DNA from: Cruorifilaria tuberocauda
Lineage: Eukaryota > Nematoda > Chromadorea > Rhabditida > Onchocercidae
Assembly (NCBI GenBank): GCA_013365365.1
Contig: JABVXU010000058.1
Coordinates: 144,909-208,908, forward strand
DNA length: 64,000 bases
Direction: 5' to 3'
This document shows, in pieces, positions 26,301 through 38,916 of the stretch (its first letter is position 1; every line of letters begins with the position of its first letter). The notes below the pieces were generated by a model that worked only from the letters and a program-made list of their open reading frames with translations, ran no database searches and was not told the origin of the DNA. The position numbers and the translations under genes were made by a program.

Positions 26301-27577
26301 TAATTCTGAAAATCTTGGATATCTGCCTAAAAGATTTACAACATTTCCCGGATGATCATTTACCTATGATTCATGAAAACTGGTTTGCAGTTTTTGATTG
26401 TCTTCAGGACAAAAATTTTAATGTGCGAGTAAATGGATTTAAGGTTATTTCTTTGAATATTTATCATCCAGAAATGATTTTGTCACTTACTTTTTATTTA
26501 TTTTCGCATGTTTTGAATATTATGTTGTGCATCCTCTTCACCTTTCCCTTTTATTTTTTTTTACTTTTTTATCCATCCAAATTTTTATTTTACGATTTCA
26601 TTGCTTCTCAGAATAACAAAATTCTTAGTTTGTAGTTTCTTTCATATTATTTAAGAATTTTCAGTACTGCTTATCTTTTTCTGCATTTTAACACAACTAT
26701 TTTATAGGTTTTTGTAACGATGTGTGAACTTTCTGGCAGTTTCTGTTATCGTCGTTTCATTCCTCAAGCATGGACATTAATTCATAAATATATGCTTGAA
26801 CAAAGTTCTGCAAGTGCTAATGCCCAAGGAGCTTATTTTCATTCGTCTGCGTATAAATTTCAGCAAGTTGTTCTGGAAAAGTAAATTTTATGATTTTTCT
26901 CGTCTATATTCATTGCAACAGCTTTTTGGTTCACGTTTATGACGTGAAAATGAGAATCGAAAGTAGAATAACTACGGAATATTTAGACTGTGTCCGTAAG
27001 ATCAGTGACAGAGTCGGCGACTTATCCATCGTTTATATATAAGTTTACTGCGTTTTTTCAACATTCAGTGAATTGCTCTATAACTGCTATCAGCAGTCGT
27101 TTTGAATAACATTTTGCAGGAATATAATCTGAATTTTTTGCGAAAAATACTTGGGACTATCGAAATTTCTAGCATTATGCATTTCTTCGATTTTACCAGT
27201 TACTTGTAATAATGACATTATTAGCAAATAACCAGTTTTGCTTAATGATTAAATCTTCAGTTTCAAAATATTTTTTTATTGTTTTTTACTCAAAAATAAG
27301 GAAGTGTAATTATTATTCAGACCCTCTTAAAATATATATAAATACGTGTATTCCTTTAACAGGTTCTGTTTACAGCTTGGACATTATTTTTCGTTCAATC
27401 GAAGCGCGTGGCGCAGATTGGAGAAGTGCTATGGAGGTAGCCAAAGCATATTGCGATGTTTCACAGCCTGAAACTTTACGAAATGCATCAAAAAATTTGA
27501 TTTCTCTATGTGAAACGAAATTGAAGGAAATCAGTGATGAATCGGAGAAGGTAATCAGTGAAGTTTCAGTGCAGTGA
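20345..27577 (+). CDS. tti1: TTI1 homolog (TELO2-interacting protein 1)
   Basis: TTI1 is a HEAT-repeat scaffold. With TELO2 and TTI2 it forms the TTT complex, which works with HSP90/R2TP to stabilise PIKK kinases such as mTOR, ATM and ATR. The C-terminal third is diagnostic: VPVRLLILKILDIC, then LPMIHENWF, then a final repeat with AKAYCDVSQPETLRNASKN, aligning in order with animal TTI1. Exons that close in phase: 20624-20784, 20982-21160, 21256-21303, 21440-21596, 21698-21738, 21949-22170, 22322-22480, 23086-23255, 23478-23618, 23938-24122, 24353-24444, 24711-24933, 25060-25163, 25360-25458, 25660-25872, 25977-26140, 26257-26443, 26708-26880, 27376-27577. Upstream exons 20345-20451 (with LQWNAILFP, as in TTI1 N-termini) and 20544-20594 are tentative. 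They would give about 1025 residues, near the family's usual length of about 1090. One intron is GC-AG. The donor after 23618 is weak. Confidence 0.88.
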
Positions 27578-27695
27578 CTTGAATTGCATCGATATGCAAT
27601 CTCTTTTGTACAAGATCTCTTCCATCATTACATTTAATTTTAATGTTGTTTGGTGCTAGTAATAATATATATTTTTATAAACAAGAGAAAAATGA

Positions 27696-27701
27696 AATAA
27701 A
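27696..27701 (+). terminator. Candidate poly(A) signal AATAAA of TTI1
   Basis: AATAAA lies about 120 bases after the TTI1 stop codon, a normal nematode 3' UTR distance. Confidence 0.45.
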
Positions 27702-28766
27702 ATACAATAATTGCTTGAAACTATTCGGCACTGCAATGGTCGAATAAGTGGTATATTTGAAGAACTTTTTAGTAATCCCAATGAAGTCCTATTACCAGAA
27801 GAAGACTGATACCAATATTAAGTGATACTGATATTGATTTTAAGACTTTACCATGAATTAGTATTGTTCAAGAAATAATCGCTCTTTATTGAAGGTCACA
27901 GGAAAGAAGAGTGTTTGTCGGTACGATGTGTAAAAGTTTTAATAATGAAACAGTGAAAAAAGAAGACATGTAGGAAAGGCAAAAAAATTGAAAATGGAAA
28001 GTTAATGTATGAATTAGTTCGATTATGAATTACATACGAGAAGTGAAAATTGAAAATTCAACAGTTGAAATGTGGGAGTGAATGGAAAACTCCGTGGGCC
28101 ATAATTAACATGTCTTCGTAGTGCTGCGCTTCTTTATCATTTGAACGAATTTTTTCTCGAGAGTCGCTTGGGCAAAAGTATTTCAAAGCTGACTCATTCT
28201 ATTTTTGTTCCATCATTTTTTAAAAATATTTGTGCGACCGGATGTTTGCTACTTCGTTAAAAATCTTCCTATTATTCTACATTTTTTTAAATATAAACGA
28301 TTACCGAATACAATCCATCTAGATTAAAATAATTAGTGATGCATACATATATATATTTTAAAAATAAATCCTACATGGTGTCATTCTAATTATTTATAAG
28401 AAAAAAAAACATTCTACAAATATTAAAATTTGTTTATAATGTAAATAACAATTGAGATATATTACGTTCAAATGTTTGCAGATATACTATTTGCGACATA
28501 TTTCAATTTCTTTATAGATATATTGTAATTAGGGCATTCTGTTTATCTGTACATTCATCTTCCCTTTCTTTATAAATTGAATATACTGCTACGAAAAGGC
28601 TTAAGTTCAATCAACTCTTTCTGAACATTCTGATTCCATCGATTTTCTGAACATTCCGATTTAATCAGTCTTTTCTGAATATTTACATTTGATCGAATCT
28701 TCTTGAATAATTGTTTTCGTTTGCTTTTTTAACGAATTATTGAAGAGAAGAGAGCAGATACGAAGG
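27702..28766. other. Intergenic
   Basis: No coding exon seen. It contains the presumed promoter of the EMI/FAS1 gene, with no recognisable motif. Confidence 0.5.
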
Positions 28767-31700
28767 ATGATTCTATATTCATTTGTTTATCTTATCATTA
28801 CTTTGATACCACTACATGGAGCACAACCTTTTCTAACGTGGATTCGAAGTGATGGTCAAGCTTTTAATACTGGACCTTTCGAAGATTTCTTATCCAAGCT
28901 TCTTAGCATCACACGGGTAATTTTGGAAAGTTTCATCAAAAAAAAATAAGAAATTTGTTGAAAAAGTTACCAATAACTCCTTCAAAACTATCATTTGTAA
29001 TCACATTATAGAACCTCTACAAAATGGATGATTCGATTGAAACAATTATGGATGAAGAACAAATGAATACTCATGGAGATTATAGTCCTGTAGCTAGTAA
29101 GGTCCAACTTTTTTTATCAATAGAACTTATAGTTATCAATCGATATTTAGCATTGCTGGAATTTGATACCATTTTTGTAATTCTGTAAGAGCTTTTAATA
29201 ATTATATATCGTTGCACTTTAGATTATATATATTTAAAATAAGAGATAATTATTGAATTTTAATTACTTGCGGATAAAATCCAAAGAATATTTAGTCATT
29301 TTGTAGATTTTAAGCGGTGATATTAATAAATTAACAAATTATAAGTTTTAGATTTGCAATGTTTTTCTTTTTATTGCATCAATATTTTCTTTTAGTTCAC
29401 TAAAGAATAATTTGAGGATTTTACAACTTGAAAAATTTTTTCATTTGTGAATTAGCCAAGTCGATCACTTCGGTAATTGAAACTATTGAATGAATGGTAC
29501 TGTAGCTTTTTTTGCTCACTTGTTGTGCAATCAAAACGTTTATCTCAATCAACTTAATTTCTCGAATTAATTTCCTTATTTTTTAAGACTAATGAATTTT
29601 TGAAACAGATAATTTCTCTTCTGGACAACGATGAATACCGCATAAAGCAAGCGAACTTCAGGAACGAATTTAAAAAAACGCATAAGGGCAGCATTACGAT
29701 TGAGTTAGTATATTAGGTTTACTTCCATTAAATAAAATATAATTAAATTAATCAATACTTTCATTTGGAAACATCTTTGAAAAATTCTCAATTTTTGGAA
29801 TTTCTTCAATAATTTGAAATTTTGTTCGTAATATATCACTCATTTATAGTAGATATCTTTTCTGGAATTCCATTGATCGAAGCTAGCGTCACGTAGGGCA
29901 GATATTGTGTAATTCTCCAAGATATATTAATACGTTTAGTCTGGCTCGAGGAAACCTGACAAAAAGCCGGATTATAAAAGAACGATTAAATTAATCTGAG
30001 TCAATATCTCTCTGGTCATTTTCCGATATCTCCCATTTCAGTAGCTATATCACAAAGAAATGTGGAATGTATTTGCAATTTTATTCCGGAGACTCACCAG
30101 ATATTTCCATATAAGACTCTAAAAGAAATCCCATAAAAATTTTTCTTCGTATTTTATTTTAAAAGAATTCAACAAATTTCGTTGTTAGCTATCATTCTGG
30201 ACGGAAATGATCCAGAATTATACTAAGCTATTAGAAGTAAGCTTAACTTATTTTCATGGAATGCTTATAAATGCAATTCTTATAAAATATGTACTATCTG
30301 ACTTTAGCAATTAACAAAAATGATCGGAAATTATAGCCACTCTAGAAAAGATAACAACGTTAGATTTATTCCTAATTATGGTTTTCTTTGGATTATGAAT
30401 GCGATCGCAAGGATGCATTGAGATATCATCTCAACTTTGATATGATCATTATACGGTTTCATATCCGAAATCCTGGAGAGGAACAGCTAATATTGAGAGT
30501 GAATGTTTCATATAGAATTTTCTGAAAACAGATCGAAAATAATTGCATATAGTATTAGTGAAATTCGAGGAAATCAAGTTTTTCATGGTATAGAGATAAA
30601 TTGTCAAAAAAATAAATGTAATGGTTCATCTTTTGTATTCACATAATTACATTGATAAAACTAGAAGATAGTTAAGATAATTCTTTTTTCAATTTAAACT
30701 GTTTAGAAGTGACCAATTACGGTTACGGTTGAAGTATTCTTGACGTCTGACGATGTAGAGAAGATCGATTAGAAACGATTTAAGATAACTGTTGACAAAT
30801 CTGGAATATGGAAATTTTCCTCGATCAAAAGGAATTATAATTTGGGTAGTAAGTGGTATTCAGTACCAATGTTATTTAGAATGTGAATGAAAAAATCCAA
30901 AATTTTTTTTCCGGAAAATAATGTTACTGAGAGAATCTTTTTTCTTCTAAAGCTTTTACATTCAGGCAACATGTTTGTGTACGAGAGAAAAAAGTGCCAT
31001 TATTATGGGATGCTTCCGGACCAATATGTACATCGTACAAAAGGGCGACACGATGTATTATGGGTGACAACAATGAAACGTTGATAAGAATCATTGAATG
31101 TTGTGATGGATATCAAACATCGAATATCAAGAAGGGTTGTACTGCATGTATGTTAAATTTCCGATTTTTTGATATGAATTTCAACAATATTGAGAATTTA
31201 TCTCTTTGGTTTATCATTAAATGAGGCTAAGATGTCTCTTAGTTATAGCATCATAATTTAAATAGATTTTCAGATGATGCTCCAGAAACTTTGGATGATT
31301 TGTTGAATGGGAAAAACGTATGTACAGAGACATTGAAATTAAAAAATATCAATTTTACAACACTACTGATACCGGAAAACGAATCCTGCTCATCGGTACA
31401 AATTTGCATACTAGGAATTCCATTCTTCTCTTAAATTTCCCTTTTTTTTTCTTCTTGAATTTAATTTGAAAGCATAACTAATAGATTTAGAAGCTCAAAT
31501 ATTGGAAAAAAATCCTAGAGAGGAATTAAAATTTCAAAATTCAATAGCGTTGCCATCTATTTTTATTCAGAAACTTTTGAAGAACTAATGTATAAAAAAG
31601 AGATGCTTTTTGTTATAGTTTTCTTTTTAACTTCTAACTTTTACAATTCTTTTTTTAAATCCTCATTTGTTGTTTGGTAGGTATTTTATCTTTCCATTTC

Positions 31701-34700
31701 ACTTTTAGAATTTAATTTAGCAAAATTTTGAGCGATATAAATTCTTGGATATTTTTATTATAATAATCATAACAGCACAATTTACTAAAATAACTTTTGA
31801 AGCCTTGGAATACTTGCTACTTCAGGCTTGAAATATTGATTTTGTAGAACGATGTTAATAACAGGAATTTGGACGAATACATTTTGGAAGAACCACATCG
31901 TAGTTATGAAATGTTGAATTCTCAGAAATTACCGACACGTAAATTAGGAACTTTTGTTATTGTATCGAGAAATCTTGAAAGAATAGATTTAGATGACAAA
32001 GTGAGCATAATTGAATAAATAAATAATTATTCCTATAAATCTCCACTAATTTTTGCTTCTTGATTTCCAAATAATTAGACAAGGTTATCTTATTGAATTT
32101 TTCTTATTCATTTACCTCTTTTATTTCAAGCGTAAATTTGAATTTCATGCTATAAATATTATTCCTGACGAGTAGTTCTATGAAATTCACTTACACATAT
32201 ATCAAGGATCGAGAAATTTAGGAAGTTAGAATGAAAAAATTTATTACTGCTTTCTGAATTTCTCGACTCTATTTCAATTTTTTTCCGAAGTTTCACAAAA
32301 AAAAAATTTCAGCCTCTTCTGAACTGTGTTAAAATAGTAGAGGCAGATTTGGAGTGGAGAAATGGTACAGTACAATTGCTAAGTGCCCCGTTACCTAAGA
32401 TAACAACCCAAACACTTCTTGAAGTTATCAAAAGTGATCCGAATTTCTCTGTCTTCTATGCTTGTAAGTTTATGAATTACCTATTATAGCAATTAAAATT
32501 TATAGTTTTCTTAACTTTTCAATCCAAGAAATTAAAAACAAATAAACGAAGAACAAGATAATAAAATAGAAATATAAAGTTTAAAGAATTCGAGTCAAAC
32601 TTCTAATCTGTTTCAGTATTGACTGATGATCTTCGAGAACGTCTTGCATCAAGCATTCTTATTTCTACGGTATTCGTTTTTAGCAACGAAACATTCGCAT
32701 CATTTTCTCCATCGCTTCAAGCACGTATGCGTCAGCGGAAAGGATGTGCAAGAGGTAAAGTGAATTTTTTTCATATTTTACAAATTTCTCAAACCAAATT
32801 TGAAGATTGTTATCGCAAATTTTTTTGTAGAATTAATAAAAGAACATATATACGATGGCATGCTATGCTCATCATTCATGAAGGAAAATGATATAACATC
32901 GATTACTGGCATTAAACATCACTTTTATAAACAGGTTGAAATTTACATTTATTTGGATCACTTGAAAAATAACTGCAAAATTCAGTCTATATGTAAGAGC
33001 ACAAGCCTTCTTGAAAATAAGATTTTTAATTAAAGTTGCAATAATCAAATGATGCGAAATTAAAAGGATTACTGCTGATTGATGTTTGTAGCGTGATGGA
33101 AATAACGCGGAGTTAATGCGTCTCGATAATAGTCGGATTCTGAATACTGATCGAGTAGCTTCAAATGGAGTCATTCATATCGTTGATGACGTAATACTCC
33201 GAAAACAATGTGAATTCACACTTAAATTTTTCCATAATTCATAATAGCTCTATAGAATATATAAAATTGCAGCAGTTATTTTATAGAAGCTTACCATACA
33301 TTTAGTAGCTATTGCATAAAAAGAATTTACTGGAACAATGATGCACAACTGAATTAAATTTTGCAGCTGCAATCGATTGGCGTGATCATTTAGAGTTTCC
33401 TGGTGGAGAATTCTTGGAAATTGTTCAACGCAATACTGACTATAAGGATGAGCCAGTAGCTATATTTGTACCGCCTAATAATTCCTTTCGAGTATACTGA
33501 CTTTTTGCTATTATTTTTCGCTTCAGTGCTAGCACTTAGGATTTACGACTGAATTAAAAAGGCTGTATGTATTAAGTTTACTCCAGTTAGTTGATCAATA
33601 TTTTTTCTTAATCTTTATTATAAACCGTAATTCTTCATTTTTAACATATGTAAGGTTATTTCTAAAGGCTTAAACCATTCCGTTCAAAATTATTAATATC
33701 ATGCTTTTATTCAAATTCTCATTTTTAAAGATTTCAGAATTTGACAGACGAAAAGTCGTTTGTTATGAATCATATTGTCATAAACGATTCACATATTACA
33801 AACAAAATGATCGAGACAGCATACGGCTCGAAGGTCAATCATTTTCTTATTGATCATTAATTGTCAACCACTTTATAATTATAAATTAGTACTCTTTTAA
33901 TTACAGCGATTCAAAGTTTTCAGCCGCTACCAAATTAGCTACTCAAAGAATTTCTGAATTTTATAAATCTTTTTGCGAATTCAGATCCCTTCATCGATGA
34001 AATCTCCAAGGATGGTCTTTGGATGTGCAAAAACAATAAAGCCACTTACAAAGTACTGCAACACAACCATTTACTCCATTGATGCCGTATGTGTTTTTAA
34101 ACTTTTGCACACTCATCATGAAAATTACAAATACTTCAACATTTTTGAATTAGAAATTTTCTCAAAAATATAAACAATAAACGAGATAAAAGTAATAAGT
34201 ACATCATTATCGATTAAATCGCTAGATTGTACAGTTCAACTTAGTTCTTCCATCGGTTCACATTTGATTCTCTCTCGTCAATTAAGGAAATTGATTTTCC
34301 CTTCCTTCCATTTATCTCTCGGAGAATTTACGTCTATTTTCAAAGTATTTCATAGAAATTAAGTAACTTATTAAAATATACAAAATTTAGCCCTTACCGA
34401 AAACTATGAATACACTGGAAGAATTGATAGCCGATCGGCGTGAGTTTTCGATATTCGCTTCGTTATTAAACGGCAGTAACATTGATTTGAAAAATAATCA
34501 ACTGTATACCATTTTTCTACCTTCCAATGATTCATTGTCGAATAATCAAGTTCGAGCACTAAAAACGGATAAAATGCTGGCAAATGATTTCGTGCGTAGA
34601 CATATTTTTGAGGGTAAGTTCTACAAGCTTAAATTATATTCCTAAGGATTTTTCACCACTTGAATTTATTTATTCTCTTGAAGAACGAGTGACGGAGAGC

Positions 34701-35159
34701 TTTCTACAATTATGCTCACTTAATTTATAGGATTGTTCTGTTCGAAGGACCTCCTGGTAAGAACGAGTGATGGAAAGCTTCCTGTAGTTTTGAAAAATCT
34801 TAAAGGTGAATATTACGTTGGTCGTAGAGTAGGCGAGAGGATAACAGTCGGTGATGCTGATTTACAGGTCAGTGATGCTGATTTACAAATAAAAATCCTG
34901 GACATATAAAAAAATTTCTACATATGTTTAAAAGAAATTTATTTTCCAACACTTATAACGAGTCCATCAAATTTTTTACTTCACCGTATTTTAATATGAA
35001 TGTCTTATGTCCTTTAAATCTTTAATGAAATTATACTTTAAAATATAGGATATGGATACACTTGCTGTGAATGGCATCCTACACACATTGGAGAGTCCAT
35101 TGAAAAGTCAAACATCACGTAAACATCACACACTTTGCTCGTTTTTTGATTTTATTTAG
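28767..35159 (+). CDS. Secreted EMI + four-FAS1 protein (TGFBI/periostin type)
   Basis: The predicted 669-residue extracellular protein resembles TGFBI and periostin, matrix adhesion proteins. Exons: 28767-28916, 29012-29096, 30953-31147, 31274-31395, 31848-32000, 32313-32463, 32617-32754, 32831-32934, 33092-33209, 33367-33491, 33738-33833, 33985-34086, 34391-34613, 34731-34867, 35049-35159. The first exon encodes a signal peptide (MILYSFVYLIITLIPLHG). The 30953 exon encodes a Cys-rich EMI domain ending IIECCDGYQ...KKGC. About four FAS1 repeats follow, with the conserved H-box ends VASNGVIHIVDDV (33092 exon) and LAVNGILHTLESP (last exon). Length and domain order match human TGFBI (683 residues). 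Uncertain points: the join 29096 to 30953 is in frame but spans 1.9 kb, and a possible extra exon at 29609-29707 is open but leaves the phase unmatched. The stop used is read-through of the last exon; splicing at 35118 to another exon is possible. Confidence 0.87.
34681..34792 (+). repeat. Exon fragment duplicated in the preceding intron
   Basis: 34681-34714 (intron) and 34759-34792 (FAS1 exon) share about 27 of 34 bases in the same orientation. The copy sits just before the exon's acceptor. It is probably an old local duplication. Confidence 0.65.
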
Positions 35160-35443
35160 TTTTTTCATGTTGTTGTTTTGATAAGAATAAAACTATTAGA
35201 AACAATGCGATATCGTGACAGCTTTTCATGTGAAGATAGCATTATATAGCATACAGTATTGAAATGCCCAAATAAAGAAAATTTGCTTAATCCTCAGCTT
35301 TGAAATTCGGTAAAATTATGCTGTGATAATAATGCGTACCTTACTGATGACTGGTTTGTGAAAGTATGATGGAAATAGATGATAGATTTCCAATAAATAC
35401 TAATCAATTCAATAAGCAGCGTCTAAGCCTCTCCAAATACGAC
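35160..35443. other. Short intergenic gap, possible operon spacer
   Basis: Only 284 bases separate the FAS1 stop from the next predicted ATG. AATAAA-like words occur at about 35186 and 35268. This fits a nematode operon spacer, but no SL2-type element was identified. Confidence 0.35.
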
Positions 35444-38400
35444 ATGGCAAAACAAGTTCTGATGACTCGGGTTGTAAATGCTATAAGTGCTTACTCACAT
35501 ACTTACTGAAATTATTGAGAACTTAGGTATAAAACAATCGGATATCCTGAAAATACACAGAGATTCTGGAGAAATGATTCGTGGTTAAAATGATGATACG
35601 CAACATAATGCTCTCAATTACCCGTTATCACCTGCCAAAATTACAATGTTGAAAGATGTGGGATCATAACTTTTCATACTAAGCGCGTTAAATGAAGTTT
35701 CATTTTTGGAAATGGCGGGAATGATGGAAATCAAATTTTCTCGTAGAGTAGACGTTTTTGGTATTTTGAATTTGATAAATTAGTCATTAAATGTTTTATT
35801 TGACCTTATGTTGGCTGAATCCTAATTTCTACTAACAAGTTTTTTCAGTTGAATTCTTCTAGAAGATTGTCGATAAACCATTCATTGAAAAAAAATATTA
35901 GTGAGAAGTACTGTGCAACAACGGTAAACAACGTCATAGGCTGTGAAATGGGGCGAGTGTTACTGAAAACTAATCGTCAGGGGTATGTAAATTTATTAGA
36001 AAGAGATAAATTTGAAAACTGCAGTGAATTTAGAAGAAATGTGCAAACGAATCCAATTATGGAAGCAGTAGACCTGTAAACTCAACGACTCTCCTTCTAT
36101 CATCTAGCAATTTTCGTGCAGTAACTTTATATCTTTCCTTAACATTCACAAATTGAACAATCCTGAAGAAATGATCGAAGGCCAGAATTTACGTTCGCCT
36201 GTAAGAAATTAAGTATACAAGGTTTCATATTTATTTGCCTCAGCTAATTTTACCAGCTGTTTTTGGTCCTTTTTTAGTACGAAATTTAATTTCCACTTCC
36301 GTTAAAGAAACAATTTTCATCAATATCGCAGAAAATTCCAGATAATTCTTCGTAACGAGGTTCAGTGAGTAAGAACAAGTTAATTAAAGAATTGTGTGGA
36401 AAATTGTTGGCCTTTTTCATTTCTCAATCAATTCCAGCACACATCGAACTTCGGCATTGCGTAAAACAAACGATGGTGGAGTATCGAAACAACTTACTGC
36501 AGCTGAGAAACGCAAAAGGATGATTGAAGCTGGAATGAAATATGCGTAAGTTTAGTGCTAAATTATTTTTATACTTAACTTTCAAGTGACCTTAACTTTT
36601 CAAGAAAGTGTATAGTAAACTCAAACCTTTCCTCTAAATCTGTGTATATTAAAGTCATCAGTTTTGTACGTATAATATAATGATAGTAATAGTCAAATTT
36701 TATATATATAATGAAAAAAGATTTTAATATAAAAACTGAATTTCACATATACCATTTGTAATATTTAGATATTATACAAACTTGCATCTCGAGTTTAAGA
36801 ATTTCATTACAAAGCAGAACTTTTGTAAATATGTCCTCATATTATCAACTTTTCAGAGCACAAAATCGGAAAATTAAGGTGGATGTACAAAGGGGAGCCC
36901 ACTTCATGAAATTTAACGTCGAGGTTAGTATTATCATATTTTAAGCATTATACGAAATATATTATTGAACTCGAAAAAAACATTTTCATTGTGTTTAGTT
37001 TTGGATCAAATAGTTTCGAGTGTTTTGAAAAGTTTTCAGTCTGTCCAAGAGTCAATTATTAAAACTGGATCGTGCAGAAAATCTACAGCTCCCTTGAATC
37101 TTCAGCACATTTCGCCAAGAAAAAATAAGCAAATAGTTGATACACCTAGTATCCATCAACCGATTTCTGAAAACGTTCTGAATGTAAGTATTTTAGTTGA
37201 ATTTTCAAGCACTAATGTTTATTGAGGTTAAAAATTTCAAAGAATTTCAATATTAACTCTTTCGAGAAGTTTTTTAATTAGATTCCTTGGTGTTTCTTAG
37301 TTATCCAGTTTTTTATCTTATGGTACGTCGATCAATGAGAATGGATTTCAGCGCTCAGACACAAAAAGCAAATCAAGGATTCATTTTATTAAAGCGCCTC
37401 TAAAACCAATCAATGAAATATTTGAACGTGATGATGCTGCATTAACGAGCATTTTAAACAGATGTCCGCAAAATTCAATTTCTGGAAGATCTTCCATGTT
37501 CGTAAGTTATTCTTAGCTGTTAAATTCTCCTCGTTTATTCAAATCATTTCTATTCCATTTGGTTTTATGCAAACTGCTTTTTTTTGTATGCTCAAAAGAA
37601 TCAAGTTACTGCTACTGCTTTTTTTGATCAGAGCGATGCTTTTAGAAATTAGTTTTTATATATGTTAAAACTTTACTAATCACATTAATATTTTCATTTA
37701 GCGTGGCCGCGAAAGACCATCATTGTTTCCAAATGGCGTAAATCCTTTGGATACAGCTGCTGTGAAGTTTGCTAAACCTTTATCACTAACGGCATTAACC
37801 GCTCGCTCGTTTTCTCTGGGAGTAGTGGCTTCGACGAAAGTTGATGCTGCATCAGTTTTAGCTACGCCATCCTCAGCTATTAAAATGTCAAAAAGAACAC
37901 CAGTTCGTTCTTTATTTCTTAAATTTTTTAAGTGCCGAATGATTTTTGGATTTATATTGAGGAAAATGAATGTTATATATGATGTTGATCAATACAAATT
38001 TCGTAGAAAATTATTTTTCAGACGAAAACCGTCAGATTTGACGAAAGTGTTGTTTTCCGAAGTCCAAAAGGTGATAATATATCTCCAAAAACTAATGTTC
38101 TTAAGATTCATAAGCCTCTGGAAACTCTGGAAACTTCAGTAAGCTTTATAAAATCTTTATAAGGTTTATTTTCCGATGAAATTATTTGTATAACTATCGC
38201 ATCCGTTCTAGGACGAAATGATTTTGGATCTGAAAATGAAATTCGATGACATGTTAGAAAAGCTAAGAATTCTGCCGGCAAGCATTTTTAGCAACTTGAA
38301 GGAAGCAGTGTATCAAATTGCGTCTGAGAGATCAAAGTAAATTTATGATATATTTCTACTTAAATTTATGCTAGGGGCTTGGCACCTTAAATCTTGATTT

Positions 38401-38916
38401 CTTTCAGGATGATGAAACTTGCCAATAATGGAAGTATTCTTTTACTTTTGAATCTGTGATTCAGATCTATTTAAAAATTAGTCAGTAAAGTGTTTAAATA
38501 TGTGTTTCAGCGCTCACAGAATATGTAATGGGTATCCATCCAACCCACCGTTGAATCCGACTGAATCGGCGTCCTCAGAACCTAAAACTAGAGAAGTCTT
38601 ATCTATTCCTTGTCGGTCATCAATAGATTGCGTCGCCTCGCGAACGAGACGAAAAGTTCGTGTATCGGAGGTGCATACCAACCAAGTAATTTTGTTTTTA
38701 GATTTTTGAGGTTCCATAAAACTTAACTCAGAAAACTTAGCTCAAAAAACCGGTTGATGTGTGAAAATAGGGGATTTTAATAGAAAAATAAATTTCTTGG
38801 ACTCCATTTCATTTTTTCTAAATGTATTGCAGGAATTCCCATTAACAATAGATTCATCTGAAGAAAAAAACTATGGTGTTATGTTTCATCCAGAAAATCT
38901 TGTTCAGAAAAACTGA
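35444..38916 (+). CDS. Unrecognised 477-residue basic protein with an RVxF-like motif
   Basis: I do not recognise the family. Twelve exons close in phase: 35444-35473, 35849-35982, 36438-36545, 36857-36923, 37040-37183, 37301-37501, 37702-37902, 38022-38138, 38212-38336, 38408-38455, 38511-38685, 38833-38916. The product is rich in Ser, Lys and Arg with no membrane segment. An early basic stretch reads AAEKRKRMIEAGMKYA. Near residue 310 is KTVRFDESVVFRSPKG. KTVRF fits the PP1-docking RVxF pattern, and the acidic residue after it plus the following SPK recall Ki-67/Repo-Man-type PP1 sites. A helical segment follows (DEMILDLKMKFDDMLEKL), then a Ser/Pro-rich tail. A nuclear, cell-cycle or scaffold role is possible but only inferred. 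The short first exon and its ATG are the weakest part; an alternative start is the in-frame ATG in exon 2 (near 35949). Confidence 0.72.

Noticed and set aside
29609..29707. Extra exon in the EMI/FAS1 gene
   Set aside because: Good acceptor and open frame, but including it leaves the EMI exon out of phase; kept only as a possible alternative exon.
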